NCBI RefSeq assembly: GCF_013416555.1
Contig: NZ_JACCFG010000005.1
Span: 62,001 to 126,000 of the forward strand
Length of the DNA: 64,000 nt
Source: Sphingomonas sp. R-74633
GTDB taxonomy: Bacteria > Pseudomonadota > Alphaproteobacteria > Sphingomonadales > Sphingomonadaceae
Direction: 5' to 3'
The notes beneath the pieces are model-generated. The model was not told where the DNA came from. It ran no database searches and saw only the letters and a program-made list of their open reading frames with translations. Below, piece after piece: positions 6,955 through 16,466 of this stretch (the stretch's first letter is position 1; every line of letters begins with the position of its first letter). The position numbers and the translations under genes are program-made.

Positions 6955-7752
6955 ATGCCAGTGACCTCCGCCGACATCGCCCTTGCCGAACGCCTTGCCG
7001 ATGCGGCGGGTGCGGCGATCCTTCCCTATTTCCGGGCCGAGCACGGCGTCGAGGCCAAGGACGACCAGTCCCCGGTGACGCTCGCCGACCGCGCCGCCGA
7101 AGAGGCGATGCGCAAGCTGATCATCGCCGAGCGGCCGATGGACGGCATCCAGGGCGAGGAGTTCGGGGTGCGCGAAGGGACCAGCGGGCGGGTCTGGGTG
7201 CTCGACCCGATCGACGGCACTCGCGCCTTCATCGCCGGCCGTCCGATCTTCGGCACGCTGATCGCGCTGATCGAGGGCGGCTGGCCGCTGCTCGGCATCA
7301 TCGACCAGCCGGTGACCAGGGAGCGCTGGCTCGGCGTGATGGGCCGCCCGACGCTGTTCAATGGCAAGCCCGCCGAGACCCGCCGCTGCCGCGACCTCAA
7401 GGATGCGATCCTGGGCACGACCAGCCCGGCGCTGTTCGAGGACGACCAACTCCACGCCTTCGAGCATCTCGACGCGGCAGTGATGAGCGTCGTGCTGGGC
7501 GGCGACTGCTACAACTACGGCTGCGTCGCCAGCGGCTGGATGGACGTGGTCGTCGAGGCCGGGCTCAAGCTCCACGACTTCGCGGCCCTGGTGCCAATCG
7601 TCGAGGGCGCGGGCGGGCGGATGTGCGACTGGCAGGGCGACCCGCTGCACGCCGGCAGCAACGGCGAAGTGATCGCCGCGGGCGATCCGGCGCGGGTCGA
7701 GGAGATCCTCGAGGCGCTGGCATGTCGGGGCGATCACCAACACGGGCATTGA
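6955..7752 (+). CDS. hisN: Inositol-phosphatase-family histidinol-phosphatase
   Basis: 265 residues. Metal-site motifs of the inositol monophosphatase fold are all present: GEE at 67-69, WVLDPIDGTRAF (DPIDGT at 84-89), and the C-terminal SGWMDVVVEAGLKLHDFAAL with the final metal Asp. The sequence is most like the HisN branch, which dephosphorylates L-histidinol phosphate in histidine synthesis; general sugar phosphatases of the same fold are the main alternative. No other his gene is nearby. Its upstream region carries TTTGTGACCTTGGCGAGTC (6912-6930), similar to the far ends of the dispersed element. Confidence 0.8.
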   Translation: MPVTSADIALAERLADAAGAAILPYFRAEHGVEAKDDQSPVTLADRAAEEAMRKLIIAERPMDGIQGEEFGVREGTSGRVWVLDPIDGTRAFIAGRPIFGTLIALIEGGWPLLGIIDQPVTRERWLGVMGRPTLFNGKPAETRRCRDLKDAILGTTSPALFEDDQLHAFEHLDAAVMSVVLGGDCYNYGCVASGWMDVVVEAGLKLHDFAALVPIVEGAGGRMCDWQGDPLHAGSNGEVIAAGDPARVEEILEALACRGDHQHGH

Positions 7753-7842
7753 GTTCGCGACTCGAAAAGTCACAAAGGTCGCACCAATGGCAGGTTTCGC
7801 GCGCGCTCGATTTCCCCATTTGCCCGGTAACGCGCACGATCT

Positions 7843-7948
7843 CGCAAGCTTGTTGCGCGAGGCTTTTCCTATATTTCCAACATTTTAAAGAGCGGCTGGC
7901 TGTGAAGCCGGCCGCGGAAGCCAAGCAGGCGAAATCCTACATTGCAAG
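7843..7948 (-). repeat. Dispersed structured element, copy B (possible small RNA or miniature repeat)
   Basis: Minus strand, starting 25 bases after the stop of the VWA gene. Order of parts: cttgcaatgtaggatttcgc plus ctgcttggct; a 10-bp stem gcggccggct / agccagccgc with one mismatch; ccgctcttta; the block tgttggaaatatagga; and the terminal hairpin cgcaa-caagc-ttgcg. Copy C has the same order and nearly the same spacing. The remaining bases 7753-7842 and 7949-7972 hold no gene; gtgacttttcgagtcgcg at the far end (near 7770) resembles 41507-41521. Confidence 0.65.
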
Positions 7949-7972
7949 CCCGGCATGCATTTGCGCGCCGAT

Positions 7973-9127
7973 CTAGCGGACCGCATTGGCCGCCGCGTCA
8001 ATCGTGTCGCGCGCATGGGTTTCGTCGCCCTGCAAGCGCGCCTCGTAGCGCTTCAGCCGCGCCTGCATGGCATCGTGGCGCGCTTTCAGCAGCTTCAGGG
8101 CAGTGCGCTCGAACGGCGGGGACTCGCCCCGAAGCCCCCGAGCGGACAGGTCGTTGCTCATTCTGAGGCTTTCGCTGCTGTCGATGTTGCTGATGCACAG
8201 CGCGGCGCTGCTAAGCGCGTTCGAGGTGCGCAAGGCATTGCCCGAGACGGCGTTGCTCTGGCGCAGCGAGTTGCCGGACTGGCGATTGGATTCGCGCAAT
8301 GTCGCGAGCGTCCGGTCATAGTCGGCGCGGGTGTTGACGTTGACGAAGCTGCCGCCGCCGGCATCGGAGACCGACTTCAGCGCCGCCGCCTCGCTCGACG
8401 GCAGGCCGAAGCCGATGATGTTGACGATCGCCCGGGTCTTGCCGCTGTTGATCCGCCGGGCGACCGCGACCGGATCGCCGCCGCACGTCTCCTCGCCATC
8501 GGACACCACATAGATAACCTGCTCTCCTGGGGTGGACGAGGCGGCGAGCAGTGCCTCGGCCCTGGCCAGGCCCGCGGCAAGCGGCGTCCAGCCCACCGCC
8601 CGAACCCGGGAAACCGCCGCCCCCAGCGCCGCGCGATCGTTCGACATCGGCGCAAGCAGGGCGACGCCCGCGCAGGACCTGGTCTTGCCCGCCTCGCTGT
8701 TGTCGCCCTGCTGCCCGAAGACGAGCAGCGAGGCCTGCACCGATGCCGGCAGCCCGTCGATGAAGCGCGTGGCAGCCTCGCGGGCAAGATCGAGCTTGGT
8801 CTGTCCGCCGATCTTGCCGGCCATCGATCCGGAGCCGTCGATCGCCACGACGACGCGCACCGGCGGAACGCTCGGCCCGATTGCATCGGGCGTCCGCCCC
8901 TGCAGTGCCGGCTGGGTCAGTGCGACTTCCCGGAAGCAGCGATCCGGATTGTTGGTGGTGAACTGGTCGACATAAGCCTGGGCCTGCGCGACCTCGCCCG
9001 TGCTCGCGCCGTTCAGCGCCGCCGAGGCGTTGTCGCTGGTGCTGTTTTTGGAACCACCGCATCCGCAGACGGCCAGTGCCAGGAGACCGGAAACGCAGCT
9101 GTGGGCGATATTCCGGCACTTTTCCAC
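7973..9127 (-). CDS. von Willebrand factor type A domain lipoprotein
   Basis: 384 residues from GTG 9127, preceded by aagaaggattgagcc, a good ribosome site that overlaps the end of the AsmA gene. The leader ends in LLALAVCGCGG, so C21 or C23 is the probable lipidated cysteine. The VWA domain follows, with MIDAS motif DGSGSM at 97-102, the TPLAAGL threonine, and VVSDGEET for the last metal site. Residues 277-331 are five consecutive 11-residue repeats of type LRxSNxxSxxx (separate entry). The end is a basic helix (KARHDAMQARLKRYEARLQ). The VWA fold binds partners through a metal ion; the partner here is unknown. It is likely cotranscribed with the AsmA gene. Confidence 0.85.
   Translation of the reverse strand: MEKCRNIAHSCVSGLLALAVCGCGGSKNSTSDNASAALNGASTGEVAQAQAYVDQFTTNNPDRCFREVALTQPALQGRTPDAIGPSVPPVRVVVAIDGSGSMAGKIGGQTKLDLAREAATRFIDGLPASVQASLLVFGQQGDNSEAGKTRSCAGVALLAPMSNDRAALGAAVSRVRAVGWTPLAAGLARAEALLAASSTPGEQVIYVVSDGEETCGGDPVAVARRINSGKTRAIVNIIGFGLPSSEAAALKSVSDAGGGSFVNVNTRADYDRTLATLRESNRQSGNSLRQSNAVSGNALRTSNALSSAALCISNIDSSESLRMSNDLSARGLRGESPPFERTALKLLKARHDAMQARLKRYEARLQGDETHARDTIDAAANAVR
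8135..8299 (-). repeat. Five in-frame 33-base repeats encoding 11-residue units
   Basis: Units read LRESNRQSGNS, LRQSNAVSGNA, LRTSNALSSAA, LCISNIDSSES, LRMSNDLSARG, with a partial sixth starting LRG. Leu1, Ser4, Asn5 and Ser8 are kept in all five. The period suits a hendecad helix or a small solenoid between the VWA domain and the basic C-terminal helix. Confidence 0.8.
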
Positions 9128-9130
9128 GGC

Positions 9131-11278
9131 TCAATCCTTCTTCTTGAACACCTTGCGCTGATCCTTGCGCTCATCCTTCGAACGCTTGCCGCTTTCGGAC
9201 TTTGCGGTCGTGCCCTTGCCGACATCGTCGCGCGGCTTGCCCTTGGTCGTCCGCTGGGCGGCGGCGCGTGCGCCTTCGAGGACCGGGCCGCACGCCGCGG
9301 CCTTGGCATCGCCGACATCGACGAAAGCGAGGATCGCCGCGAACGGGCTGGCGAAGATACCGAGACCCAAACCAACACCGGCGCGCGCGACCAGCTCGGG
9401 CGAGATCACGTTGAGGCCGGGCCGGGCGAAATAGCCGTTGAGGCCGACGGGCGACTGGCCGGAGAACAGGCTGAACTTCTTGCTGTCGGCGCGCACTGCC
9501 AGGTCGATGCTTTCGTTGCGGAAGCTGAATCCGCCGCGGCCAAGGACCACGTTCTTCTCGGTGTCGATCAGGATCGGGTCCGCCGCGGCGATGCCCCGGC
9601 GCACAGTGAAGCCGATCAGGCCGCAATTGATCTGGACCGGCTCTTTCAATTTTTTCTCGAACATCTTCTGGACGAAGGTGCCGATATCGATCTCGGAAAG
9701 CTGGACGTTGCGCGTCCACAGTGTGCCGCGCGGAATGATGATCGCGATACGGCCATTCGAATTGGCCAGCGATTCGCGCACGCTGTCGCCCGTGCCGGTC
9801 ATCTTCACGCGTGCCTTGACCGTGCCGCTGGTGCCGCTCTGCTCGACGCCCCAGCCGGCGAGCAGCGTGCCCATCGGGGTGGGCGAGAGGCGGATGTCAT
9901 AATCGGTGAAAACCGGCTGTTTGCGCGCGTTGATTATGATGTCCGAAGTCACCGTGCCGCGCGACATGCTGAAGTTGAGCGGGCTCAGCTTGAGCAGCAT
10001 GTTGTCGAGGTCGAGGCCCAGCTCGATATGCGAGACCGGGAAACTCGGCGCGCGCACGTCGCGAACGGTCCAGTGGACCTTGGCGTCAAAGTTGCGAAGG
10101 GCGTCTACGCGGAGTTTCGCGTCGGGCAGGAGGCGCGGCGTGCCGGCGACCTGGGTGACCGCGCCGGCCGCGCCTTTGGCCGCCAGCGTGTTGGGGTTAT
10201 AGCCGATGAACGGCCCGGCATCGACGATGTCGAGCGTGTCGGTGGCAAGCTCCGCGGTAAGCAGCAGGCGCGGGCGCGTCATCTTCACCACCATCTTGCC
10301 GGCGAGATCGGAGTCGCCGAACCGGCCCTTGAGCCCGGTGAAGCGCCATTCGTCGCCAAGCTTGGTGAGCGCCGAAGTGAGCCGGTAGCTGCGCGTATCG
10401 GGCACGGCGATGCCGGCGAGCATGAAGATGTCGGCCAGGTTCTGGCCGCGGATGTTCATATGGAGGTCGGCGCCTTCGATCTCGGTGGCGCCGGGCAGCG
10501 TGCCGCTCACATCGACTTGGGTGCGCACGCCCTCGGCGTGTAGCTGGAGCTGGTTCTTGCCGCCCGAGACGGTGGCATTGGGAGTGAGCAGCGCACCGTT
10601 CAGCACGAAGCGGGTGCCGCGCGCGGTGCCGCTGCCGTCGAAGCGGATCGTCGAGGCGAACTGCGTGTCCTTCGCCTCGACGGTATGGACGCGGATGCCG
10701 GCCTCGATCTGCATCCGCGGATCGACATAGCGGATCATCGTGCCCTGGACGAGCGCGCGGCGGATGATCGGCAGGTCGAGCGGTTCGCCCTTTTCCTCGC
10801 TGAAGGTCCAGGTGTTGCGCTTGCCCGCCTTGTCCCATTGGAGATCGACCTCGCCATTTTCGAGGTTGAGCCAGTTCACCCGGCGCTTGCCGGTGATCAG
10901 CGACCAGGTGGAGATGCGCGAATCGATGCGCTTGGCCTCGAAGAAATTGCCCTTGCCGGCCCAATCGGGGTTGGCGATGTGGATCCGCTCGGCGACGAAC
11001 TTGACGTTGATCGGGTTGAAATAAAGCTGGAAGTCGCCCTCGACCTTCACGTCGCGGTGCGTCTGGCCGGCGACGATGCGCTCGAAGGTGTGCTTCAGGA
11101 AGCGTCCCTTGGTAACGAACAACACCGTCCAGGCGAGCACCAGGACGCCAAGGAACGTGGCGGCCACGGCGATGACGCTGGCAAGTGGGGTGCCGAGCGC
11201 GCGCAACGGCCGCGCCGGGGCGTCACTCGGCGGGGGTGCCGTGTCGGCGGCGGATATGGGAACGTCGCGATCGGCCAT
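9131..11278 (-). CDS. AsmA family protein
   Basis: 715 residues. A short cytoplasmic lead with proline-rich APPPSDAPARP is followed by one membrane span (about residues 32-56, VIAVAATFLGVLVLAW) and the AsmA N-terminal pattern GRFLKHTFERIVAGQTHRDVKVEGDF. The rest is a long beta-rich periplasmic body, with the AsmA C-terminal region ending in a low-complexity Lys-rich tail (KGKPRDDVGK to KVFKKKD). AsmA-like proteins belong to the bridge-type lipid-transfer group and affect outer-membrane composition. The VWA lipoprotein gene starts 3 bases after its stop, so the two likely form an operon and may act together at the envelope. Confidence 0.88.
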   Translation of the reverse strand: MADRDVPISAADTAPPPSDAPARPLRALGTPLASVIAVAATFLGVLVLAWTVLFVTKGRFLKHTFERIVAGQTHRDVKVEGDFQLYFNPINVKFVAERIHIANPDWAGKGNFFEAKRIDSRISTWSLITGKRRVNWLNLENGEVDLQWDKAGKRNTWTFSEEKGEPLDLPIIRRALVQGTMIRYVDPRMQIEAGIRVHTVEAKDTQFASTIRFDGSGTARGTRFVLNGALLTPNATVSGGKNQLQLHAEGVRTQVDVSGTLPGATEIEGADLHMNIRGQNLADIFMLAGIAVPDTRSYRLTSALTKLGDEWRFTGLKGRFGDSDLAGKMVVKMTRPRLLLTAELATDTLDIVDAGPFIGYNPNTLAAKGAAGAVTQVAGTPRLLPDAKLRVDALRNFDAKVHWTVRDVRAPSFPVSHIELGLDLDNMLLKLSPLNFSMSRGTVTSDIIINARKQPVFTDYDIRLSPTPMGTLLAGWGVEQSGTSGTVKARVKMTGTGDSVRESLANSNGRIAIIIPRGTLWTRNVQLSEIDIGTFVQKMFEKKLKEPVQINCGLIGFTVRRGIAAADPILIDTEKNVVLGRGGFSFRNESIDLAVRADSKKFSLFSGQSPVGLNGYFARPGLNVISPELVARAGVGLGLGIFASPFAAILAFVDVGDAKAAACGPVLEGARAAAQRTTKGKPRDDVGKGTTAKSESGKRSKDERKDQRKVFKKKD

Positions 11279-11443
11279 CGGATGAAAAAGCCTCGCAGAC
11301 GGAATGAGTTCCGCCGAAGCGCAGACTCCGGTTGCGCTGCACTAAGCTTTGGGTTAGGGGCCCCGCTTTCCGCGATCGAGGGATACGCCGGCTAATAGGG
11401 CTGCCGCGCGCATTCGCAATCGTCGAACCATAAGGAGACGAAA

Positions 11444-11647
11444 ATGCCCAAGCTCAAGACGAAGAGCGGCGTCAAGAAGCGCTTCAAGCTCACCGCCACT
11501 GGCAAGGTGAAGCACGGAGTCGCCGGCAAGCGCCACCGCCTGATTTCGCATAACGCGAAGTATATCCGCCAGAACCGCGGCACCTCCGTGCTCGCCGACG
11601 CCGATACCGCCCGCGTTATCGCGTGGGCGCCGTACGGCCTGAAGTAA
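11444..11647 (+). CDS. rpmI: Ribosomal protein bL35
   Basis: 67 residues, highly basic, starting [21 protein letters not shown] and containing the [16 protein letters not shown] core of bL35, at full family length. Ribosome site ccataaggagacgaaa lies directly upstream. rplT follows after 15 bases. infC, which precedes this pair in many bacteria, is not upstream here; the neighbour is the oppositely oriented AsmA gene, so the operon promoter must lie in 11279-11443. Confidence 0.98.
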   Translation: MPKLKTKSGVKKRFKLTATGKVKHGVAGKRHRLISHNAKYIRQNRGTSVLADADTARVIAWAPYGLK

Positions 11648-11662
11648 GGAGGGCCTGGAAAA

Positions 11663-12028
11663 ATGGCACGAGTTAAGCGTGGTGTAACCACCAAGGCCAA
11701 GCACAAGAATATTCTTGAGCAGGCAAAGGGCTATCGCGGCCGCCGCAAGAACACGATCCGCATCGCCCGTCAGGCCGTCGAAAAGGCCGGCCAGTATGCG
11801 TATCGCGACCGCAAGGTTAAGAAGCGGACGTTCCGTGGCCTCTGGATCCAGCGTATCAACGCCGGTGTCCGCGCCGAGGGCCTGACCTATTCGCAGTTCA
11901 TGCACGGGCTGAAGCTCGCCGGCATCGAGCTGGACCGCAAGGTCCTGGCCGATATCGCCATGCATGAAGGCGAAGCCTTTACCGCCATCATCGCGCAGGC
12001 GAAGGCGGCTCTGCCCCAGGCCGCCTGA
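11663..12028 (+). CDS. rplT: Ribosomal protein bL20
   Basis: 121 residues, starting [24 protein letters not shown] region, with the conserved [26 protein letters not shown] stretch and RIN core of bL20. It has the full length of the family. It binds 23S rRNA early in large-subunit assembly and in several bacteria represses its own operon. Ribosome site aaggagggcc precedes the ATG. A strong terminator follows, separating the ribosomal pair from pheS. Confidence 0.98.
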   Translation: MARVKRGVTTKAKHKNILEQAKGYRGRRKNTIRIARQAVEKAGQYAYRDRKVKKRTFRGLWIQRINAGVRAEGLTYSQFMHGLKLAGIELDRKVLADIAMHEGEAFTAIIAQAKAALPQAA

Positions 12029-12055
12029 GCGACCTGACGCGAGCACGAGAAAATG

Positions 12056-12090
12056 GGGCGTCGGTGGCAACACCGGCGCCCTTTTTCTTT
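12056..12090 (+). terminator. Intrinsic terminator between rplT and pheS
   Basis: An 11-bp stem gggcgtcggtg / caccggcgccc (one G-T pair) closes on the GNRA tetraloop GCAA and is followed by tttttcttt (12082-12090). This is a textbook factor-independent terminator. Since the same gene order is often cotranscribed, it may also act as an attenuator for pheST, although I see no leader peptide rich in Phe codons. Confidence 0.92.
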
Positions 12091-12134
12091 GGCCGCGTCA
12101 CCGCTAGAGGCTCCCTCGACGAAATGAGGATTTG

Positions 12135-13235
12135 ATGACGACCGATCTGGACCAGCTGCGAACCGACCTGCTCGGCTCCATCGATGCCGCCGCGGGGCTC
12201 GACGCCGTCGAGGCCATCCGCGTGCACGCGCTCGGCAAGCAGGGGGCAGTGACCGGCCTGCTCAAGACGCTCGGCGGGATGAGCCCTGAGGAGCGCCAGG
12301 ACGTGGGCCCGCGCATCCACGGGCTGCGCGAGGCAGTGACCGAGGCGCTGGTGGCGCGGAAGAGCGCGCTGGAGAAGGCGGCGCTCGATGCGCGGCTCGC
12401 CAGCGAGACGCTCGACATGACGCTGCCGGTCGACGGCGTGCCGGCGGGGTCGGTGCATCCGGTGAGCCAGGTGATGGACGAACTGGCGGAGATCTTCGCC
12501 GATCTCGGCTTCGCGGTCGCCACCGGTCCCGAGATCGAGGACGACTGGCATAATTTCACTGCGCTCAACATCCCCGAGACGCATCCGGCCCGGGCGATGC
12601 ACGACACTTTCTATTTCCCGCCCGAGGCGGACGGGACGCAGAAGATGCTGCTGCGCACGCACACTTCGCCGGTGCAGATCCGCACGATGATGCAGGGCAA
12701 GCCGCCGATCCGGATCATCGCGCCGGGCCGCGTCTATCGCTCGGACTCGGACGCGACGCACACGCCGATGTTCCACCAGATCGAGGGGCTGGTGATCGAC
12801 AAGGGGATCACGCTCGGTCACCTGAAATGGACGCTTGAGACTTTCCTCAAGGCGTTCTTCGAGCGCGACGACATCGTGCTGCGGCTGCGCCCGTCCTATT
12901 TCCCGTTCACCGAGCCGGGCGCAGAGGTCGATGTCGGCTTCACCTGGCAGAACGGCAAGCGCGTGATCGGCGGCGATCCGCGCAAGAGCGACAATGGCGG
13001 CTGGATGGAAGTGCTCGGCTCCGGGATGGTCCACCGCAAGGTGATCGAGAGCTGCGGCCTCGATCCGAACGAATGGCAGGGCTTCGCCTTCGGTACCGGC
13101 GTCGACCGGCTGGCGATGCTCAAATATGGGATGGACGATCTGCGCGCCTTTTTCGACGGCGATCTGCGCTGGCTCAAGCATTACGGCTTCTCGGCGCTCG
13201 ACGTGCCCACGCTGAGCGGGGGAGTGGGCGCATGA
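12135..13235 (+). CDS. pheS: Phenylalanine--tRNA ligase alpha subunit
   Basis: 366 residues from ATG 12135 (ribosome site aaatgaggattt). The N-terminal coiled coil that binds tRNA spans about residues 1-85. The class II catalytic core carries motif 2 ([21 protein letters not shown]) and motif 3 ([14 protein letters not shown]), and MFHQIEGL in the amino-acid pocket. Together with PheT it forms the (alpha-beta)2 enzyme that charges tRNA-Phe. The stop overlaps the pheT start in ATGA (13232-13235), indicating coupled translation. Confidence 0.98.
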   Translation: MTTDLDQLRTDLLGSIDAAAGLDAVEAIRVHALGKQGAVTGLLKTLGGMSPEERQDVGPRIHGLREAVTEALVARKSALEKAALDARLASETLDMTLPVDGVPAGSVHPVSQVMDELAEIFADLGFAVATGPEIEDDWHNFTALNIPETHPARAMHDTFYFPPEADGTQKMLLRTHTSPVQIRTMMQGKPPIRIIAPGRVYRSDSDATHTPMFHQIEGLVIDKGITLGHLKWTLETFLKAFFERDDIVLRLRPSYFPFTEPGAEVDVGFTWQNGKRVIGGDPRKSDNGGWMEVLGSGMVHRKVIESCGLDPNEWQGFAFGTGVDRLAMLKYGMDDLRAFFDGDLRWLKHYGFSALDVPTLSGGVGA

Positions 13236-15598
13236 AGTTCACCCTGAGCTGGCTCAAGGAGCACCTCGACACCAATGCCTCGGTCACCGACATCGAGGAG
13301 GCGCTGACCCGCGTCGGCCTCGAAGTGGAGGGCGTGGAGAATCCCGGCGAGAAGTTGAACGGCTTCCGCGTCGCCAGGGTGCTGACGGCCGAGCGGCATC
13401 CGCAGGCGGACAAGCTGCAGGTGCTGACCGTCGATACCGGCGAGCAGGTGCTGACCGTGGTCTGCGGCGCGCCCAATGCGCGCGCCGGGCTGGTCGGCGT
13501 GCTCGGTACGCCGGGTGCGGTGGTGCCGGCCAACGGCATGCAGCTGAAGGTCGCCGCCGTGCGCGGGGTCGAATCGAACGGCATGATGTGTTCGACGCGC
13601 GAGCTTGAGCTTGGCGAGGATCATGACGGCATCATCGAGCTGCCGGCGGACGCGCCGGTCGGCACGGCGTTCGCCGACTATGCCGATCTCAACGACCCGG
13701 TGTTCGACGTCTCAATCACGCCGAACCGCCAGGACTGCATGGGCGTGCGCGGCATTGCGCGCGACCTCGCAGCGGCGGGTCTCGGCACGCTCAAGGACCT
13801 CGCTGCCGATCCGGTGGCGGGCGAGGGCGCCGGTCCGGAGGTGAAGATCGAGGCGCCCGAGGGGTGCCCGGCCTATTTCGGCCAGACGGTCTCGGGGGTC
13901 ACCAACGGCGCCTCGCCCGACTGGATGCAGCGCCGCCTGAAGGCGATCGGCCAGCGTCCGATCTCGGCGCTCGTCGACATCACCAACTATGTGATGATCG
14001 ACCTCGGCCGGCCGCTGCACGTCTATGACAAGGCCAAGCTGTCGGGCGTGCTGACCGTGCGCAAGGCGAAGGCCGGCGAGCAGGTGCTCGCGCTCAACGA
14101 GAAGACCTACACGCTCGACGAGAGCATCACCGTGATCGCCGACGCGAATGGCGTGCACGATATCGGCGGCATCATGGGCGGCGAGGACACCGGCGTGTCC
14201 GAGACCACCACCGACGTGGTGATCGAATGCGCCTATTTCGAGCCGGACCAAATCGCCCGCGCCGGCCAGAAGCTCAACCTGACCAGCGATGCGCGCTCGC
14301 GCTTCGAGCGCGGCGTCGATCCGGCGTTCCTCGAGCCCGGCATCGCGATCGCGACGCGGCTCGTGCTCGAATTGTGCGGCGGCAAGGCGAGCGAAGTGAC
14401 GCGCGTCGGCACGCTGCCCAAGGTGGGTGCGACGGTCAGCTATGATCCGAAGCTCGCCGAGACGCTGGGCGGGCTTGCGGTGCCCGAGGCGCGGCAGAAA
14501 CAGATCCTCGAGAGCCTCGGCTTCACCGTCGGCGCCGGCTGGAACGTCACTGCGCCGAGCTGGCGCCGCGATGTCGATGGCCCGGCTGACCTGGTCGAGG
14601 AAGTGATCCGTATCGAGGGCATCGACAATGTCCCTTCGACGCCGCTGTCGCGCGAGCCGGGCGTGGCCAAGCCGACCGCGACCGCCGAGCAGAAGATCGA
14701 GCGCAAGCTGCGGCGCAATGCTGCGGCGCGCGGGCTCAATGAAGCGGTGACCTGGAGCTTTGTCTCCGAGTCCGATGCCGCACCGTTTGGCGGTGGCGCC
14801 TGGACGCTGGCCAACCCGATCAGCGAGGACATGAAGGTCATGCGTCCGTCGCTGCTGCCGGGCCTGCTCGGCGCGGCGGAGCGCAACCTCAAGCGCGGCG
14901 CGGCCTCCGTCCGCCTGTTCGAGCTGGGCCGGCGTTACCTTGCCGATGGCGAGCGGGTGACGCTCGGCGTGTTGCTGGCGGGTGCGAAGACGCCGCGCGG
15001 CTGGCAGGGTGGCAAGGCTTCGGCCTTCACCGCCTATGATGCCAAGGCCGAGGCGCTGGCGTTGCTCGAGGCGGCCGGCGCACCGGTGGCGAATTTGCAG
15101 GTGATGGGTGAGGCGGGCGAGGTCTGGCATCCCGGCCAGTCGGCGACGCTGCGGCTCGGGCCCAAAACGGTGCTCGCCGCCTTCGGCATGCTTCACCCGA
15201 GCGTGCTCAAGGCGTTCGATCTCGACGGCGATGTCGCCGCGGTCGAGCTCTATCTCGATGCGCTGCCCGGCAAGCGCGGCGGGACCGGCTTCATGCGCAC
15301 CGCCTATACGCCGCCGGCGCTGCAGGCCGTGACGCGCGACTTCGCCTTCCTGGTACCGGCTGAGCTGGCCGCGGGCGATCTCGTCCGCACCGTCAAGGGC
15401 GCGGACAAGGTGGTGATCGTCGATGCGCGGCTGTTCGACGTCTTCACCGGCACCGGCGTACCGGAGGGGCAGAAGAGCCTCGCCGTGGAAGTCACGCTCC
15501 AGCCGGGCGAGAAGAGCTTCACCGACGAGGAGCTGAAGGCAGTGGCCGACAAGGTGGTCGCGGCGGCGGCGAAGCTGGGCGCGGTGCTGCGAGGCTGA
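13232..15598 (+). CDS. pheT: Phenylalanine--tRNA ligase beta subunit
   Basis: 788 residues from ATG 13232 ([15 protein letters not shown]). Visible domains in order: EMAP-type tRNA-binding OB fold (about 39-150, [19 protein letters not shown]), B3/B4 editing domain, B5 domain, the inactive class II-like core, and the C-terminal anticodon-binding FDX-ACB domain ([11 protein letters not shown] to [10 protein letters not shown]). The length is normal for proteobacterial PheT. It overlaps pheS by 4 bases. A palindromic repeat follows the stop. Confidence 0.98.
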   Translation: MKFTLSWLKEHLDTNASVTDIEEALTRVGLEVEGVENPGEKLNGFRVARVLTAERHPQADKLQVLTVDTGEQVLTVVCGAPNARAGLVGVLGTPGAVVPANGMQLKVAAVRGVESNGMMCSTRELELGEDHDGIIELPADAPVGTAFADYADLNDPVFDVSITPNRQDCMGVRGIARDLAAAGLGTLKDLAADPVAGEGAGPEVKIEAPEGCPAYFGQTVSGVTNGASPDWMQRRLKAIGQRPISALVDITNYVMIDLGRPLHVYDKAKLSGVLTVRKAKAGEQVLALNEKTYTLDESITVIADANGVHDIGGIMGGEDTGVSETTTDVVIECAYFEPDQIARAGQKLNLTSDARSRFERGVDPAFLEPGIAIATRLVLELCGGKASEVTRVGTLPKVGATVSYDPKLAETLGGLAVPEARQKQILESLGFTVGAGWNVTAPSWRRDVDGPADLVEEVIRIEGIDNVPSTPLSREPGVAKPTATAEQKIERKLRRNAAARGLNEAVTWSFVSESDAAPFGGGAWTLANPISEDMKVMRPSLLPGLLGAAERNLKRGAASVRLFELGRRYLADGERVTLGVLLAGAKTPRGWQGGKASAFTAYDAKAEALALLEAAGAPVANLQVMGEAGEVWHPGQSATLRLGPKTVLAAFGMLHPSVLKAFDLDGDVAAVELYLDALPGKRGGTGFMRTAYTPPALQAVTRDFAFLVPAELAAGDLVRTVKGADKVVIVDARLFDVFTGTGVPEGQKSLAVEVTLQPGEKSFTDEELKAVADKVVAAAAKLGAVLRG

Positions 15599-15606
15599 GC
15601 CCCCTC

Positions 15607-15711
15607 GTCACCCCGGCCTTGTGCCGGGGTCCACTGGGAGGCAAGGGCGAAGCTTGAGTCGTGAGGTTGAAGCTCGCGGCGTAGTGGTCCCCGGCACAAG
15701 GCCGGGGTGAC
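15607..15711. repeat. Long inverted repeat (REP-like palindrome) after pheT
   Basis: A 29-base arm at 15607-15635 (gtcaccccggccttgtgccg then gggtccact) is matched in inverted orientation at 15683-15711 with one mismatch; the loop is 47 bases. Each arm contains its own smaller palindrome ccccggc..gccgggg. It fills the gap between pheT and the SDR gene. Confidence 0.85.
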
Positions 15712-15731
15712 GGTTCGGAGGATCGAAGGAC

Positions 15732-16466
15732 ATGCCCACCGCACTCATCACCGGCGCAACCGCAGGGATTGGCGAGGCCTGTGTCCATGCCTTTGCCGAT
15801 TCGGGCTGGAACGTCGTCGCCACCGGACGGCGGGCGGATCGGCTCGAGAAGCTAAAGCGCGACAATGTCCACACACTCGAATTCGATATCCGCGACGAAG
15901 CGGCGCGTGACGCGGCGCTGGACAGCCTGCCCGAGGCCTTTCGCGACATCGATCTGCTGGTGAACAATGCCGGGCTCGCGCTCGGGCTTGAGCCGGCGCA
16001 GCAGGCCTCGCTCTCCAACTGGAAGACGATGATCGACACCAACATCACTTCGCTGGTCTCGATCACCCACAAGCTGCTGCCCCAGCTGATCGCGCGCAAG
16101 GGCGCGATCATCAACCTGTCCTCGGTGGCGGCGACCTATCCCTATCCGGGCGGCAACGTGTACGCCGCGACCAAGGCGTTCGTCCGCCAGCTGAGCCTGG
16201 ATCTCCGCGCCGACCTGCACGGCACCGGGGTGCGCGTCACGTCGATCGAGCCGGGCATGGTCGAGACCGAGTTCACGCTGGTGCGCACCGGCAGCCAGGA
16301 AACCTCGGACAAGCTTTATGGCGGGGTGAACCCGATGACCGGCGAGGACATCGCCGAGACGATCCTCTGGGTCGCGACGCTGCCGCCGCACCTCAACATC
16401 AACACGATCGAGCTGATGCCGGTCAACCAGAGCTGGCAGGGCTTCGCGGTGCACCGCGAGGGCTAG
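15732..16466 (+). CDS. SDR family oxidoreductase (YdfG-like)
   Basis: 244 residues. Cofactor motif TGATAGIG at 7-14, NNAG at 78-81, and the catalytic set S130/S131, Y144 and K148 (YAATK). The sequence AGLALGLEPAQQASLSNWKTMIDTNI and the IELMPVNQSW end match the YdfG branch, which oxidises L-allo-threonine and serine or reduces malonic semialdehyde with NADP(H). The GRRADRL after strand 2 has the basic pair expected for NADP. Its stop codon TAG overlaps the stop of the oppositely oriented amidase gene by two bases. Confidence 0.9.
   Translation: MPTALITGATAGIGEACVHAFADSGWNVVATGRRADRLEKLKRDNVHTLEFDIRDEAARDAALDSLPEAFRDIDLLVNNAGLALGLEPAQQASLSNWKTMIDTNITSLVSITHKLLPQLIARKGAIINLSSVAATYPYPGGNVYAATKAFVRQLSLDLRADLHGTGVRVTSIEPGMVETEFTLVRTGSQETSDKLYGGVNPMTGEDIAETILWVATLPPHLNINTIELMPVNQSWQGFAVHREG

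Noticed and set aside
7955..10543. An 862-codon open frame opposite the VWA and AsmA genes
   Set aside because: No family motif and antisense composition; the minus-strand genes are well supported.
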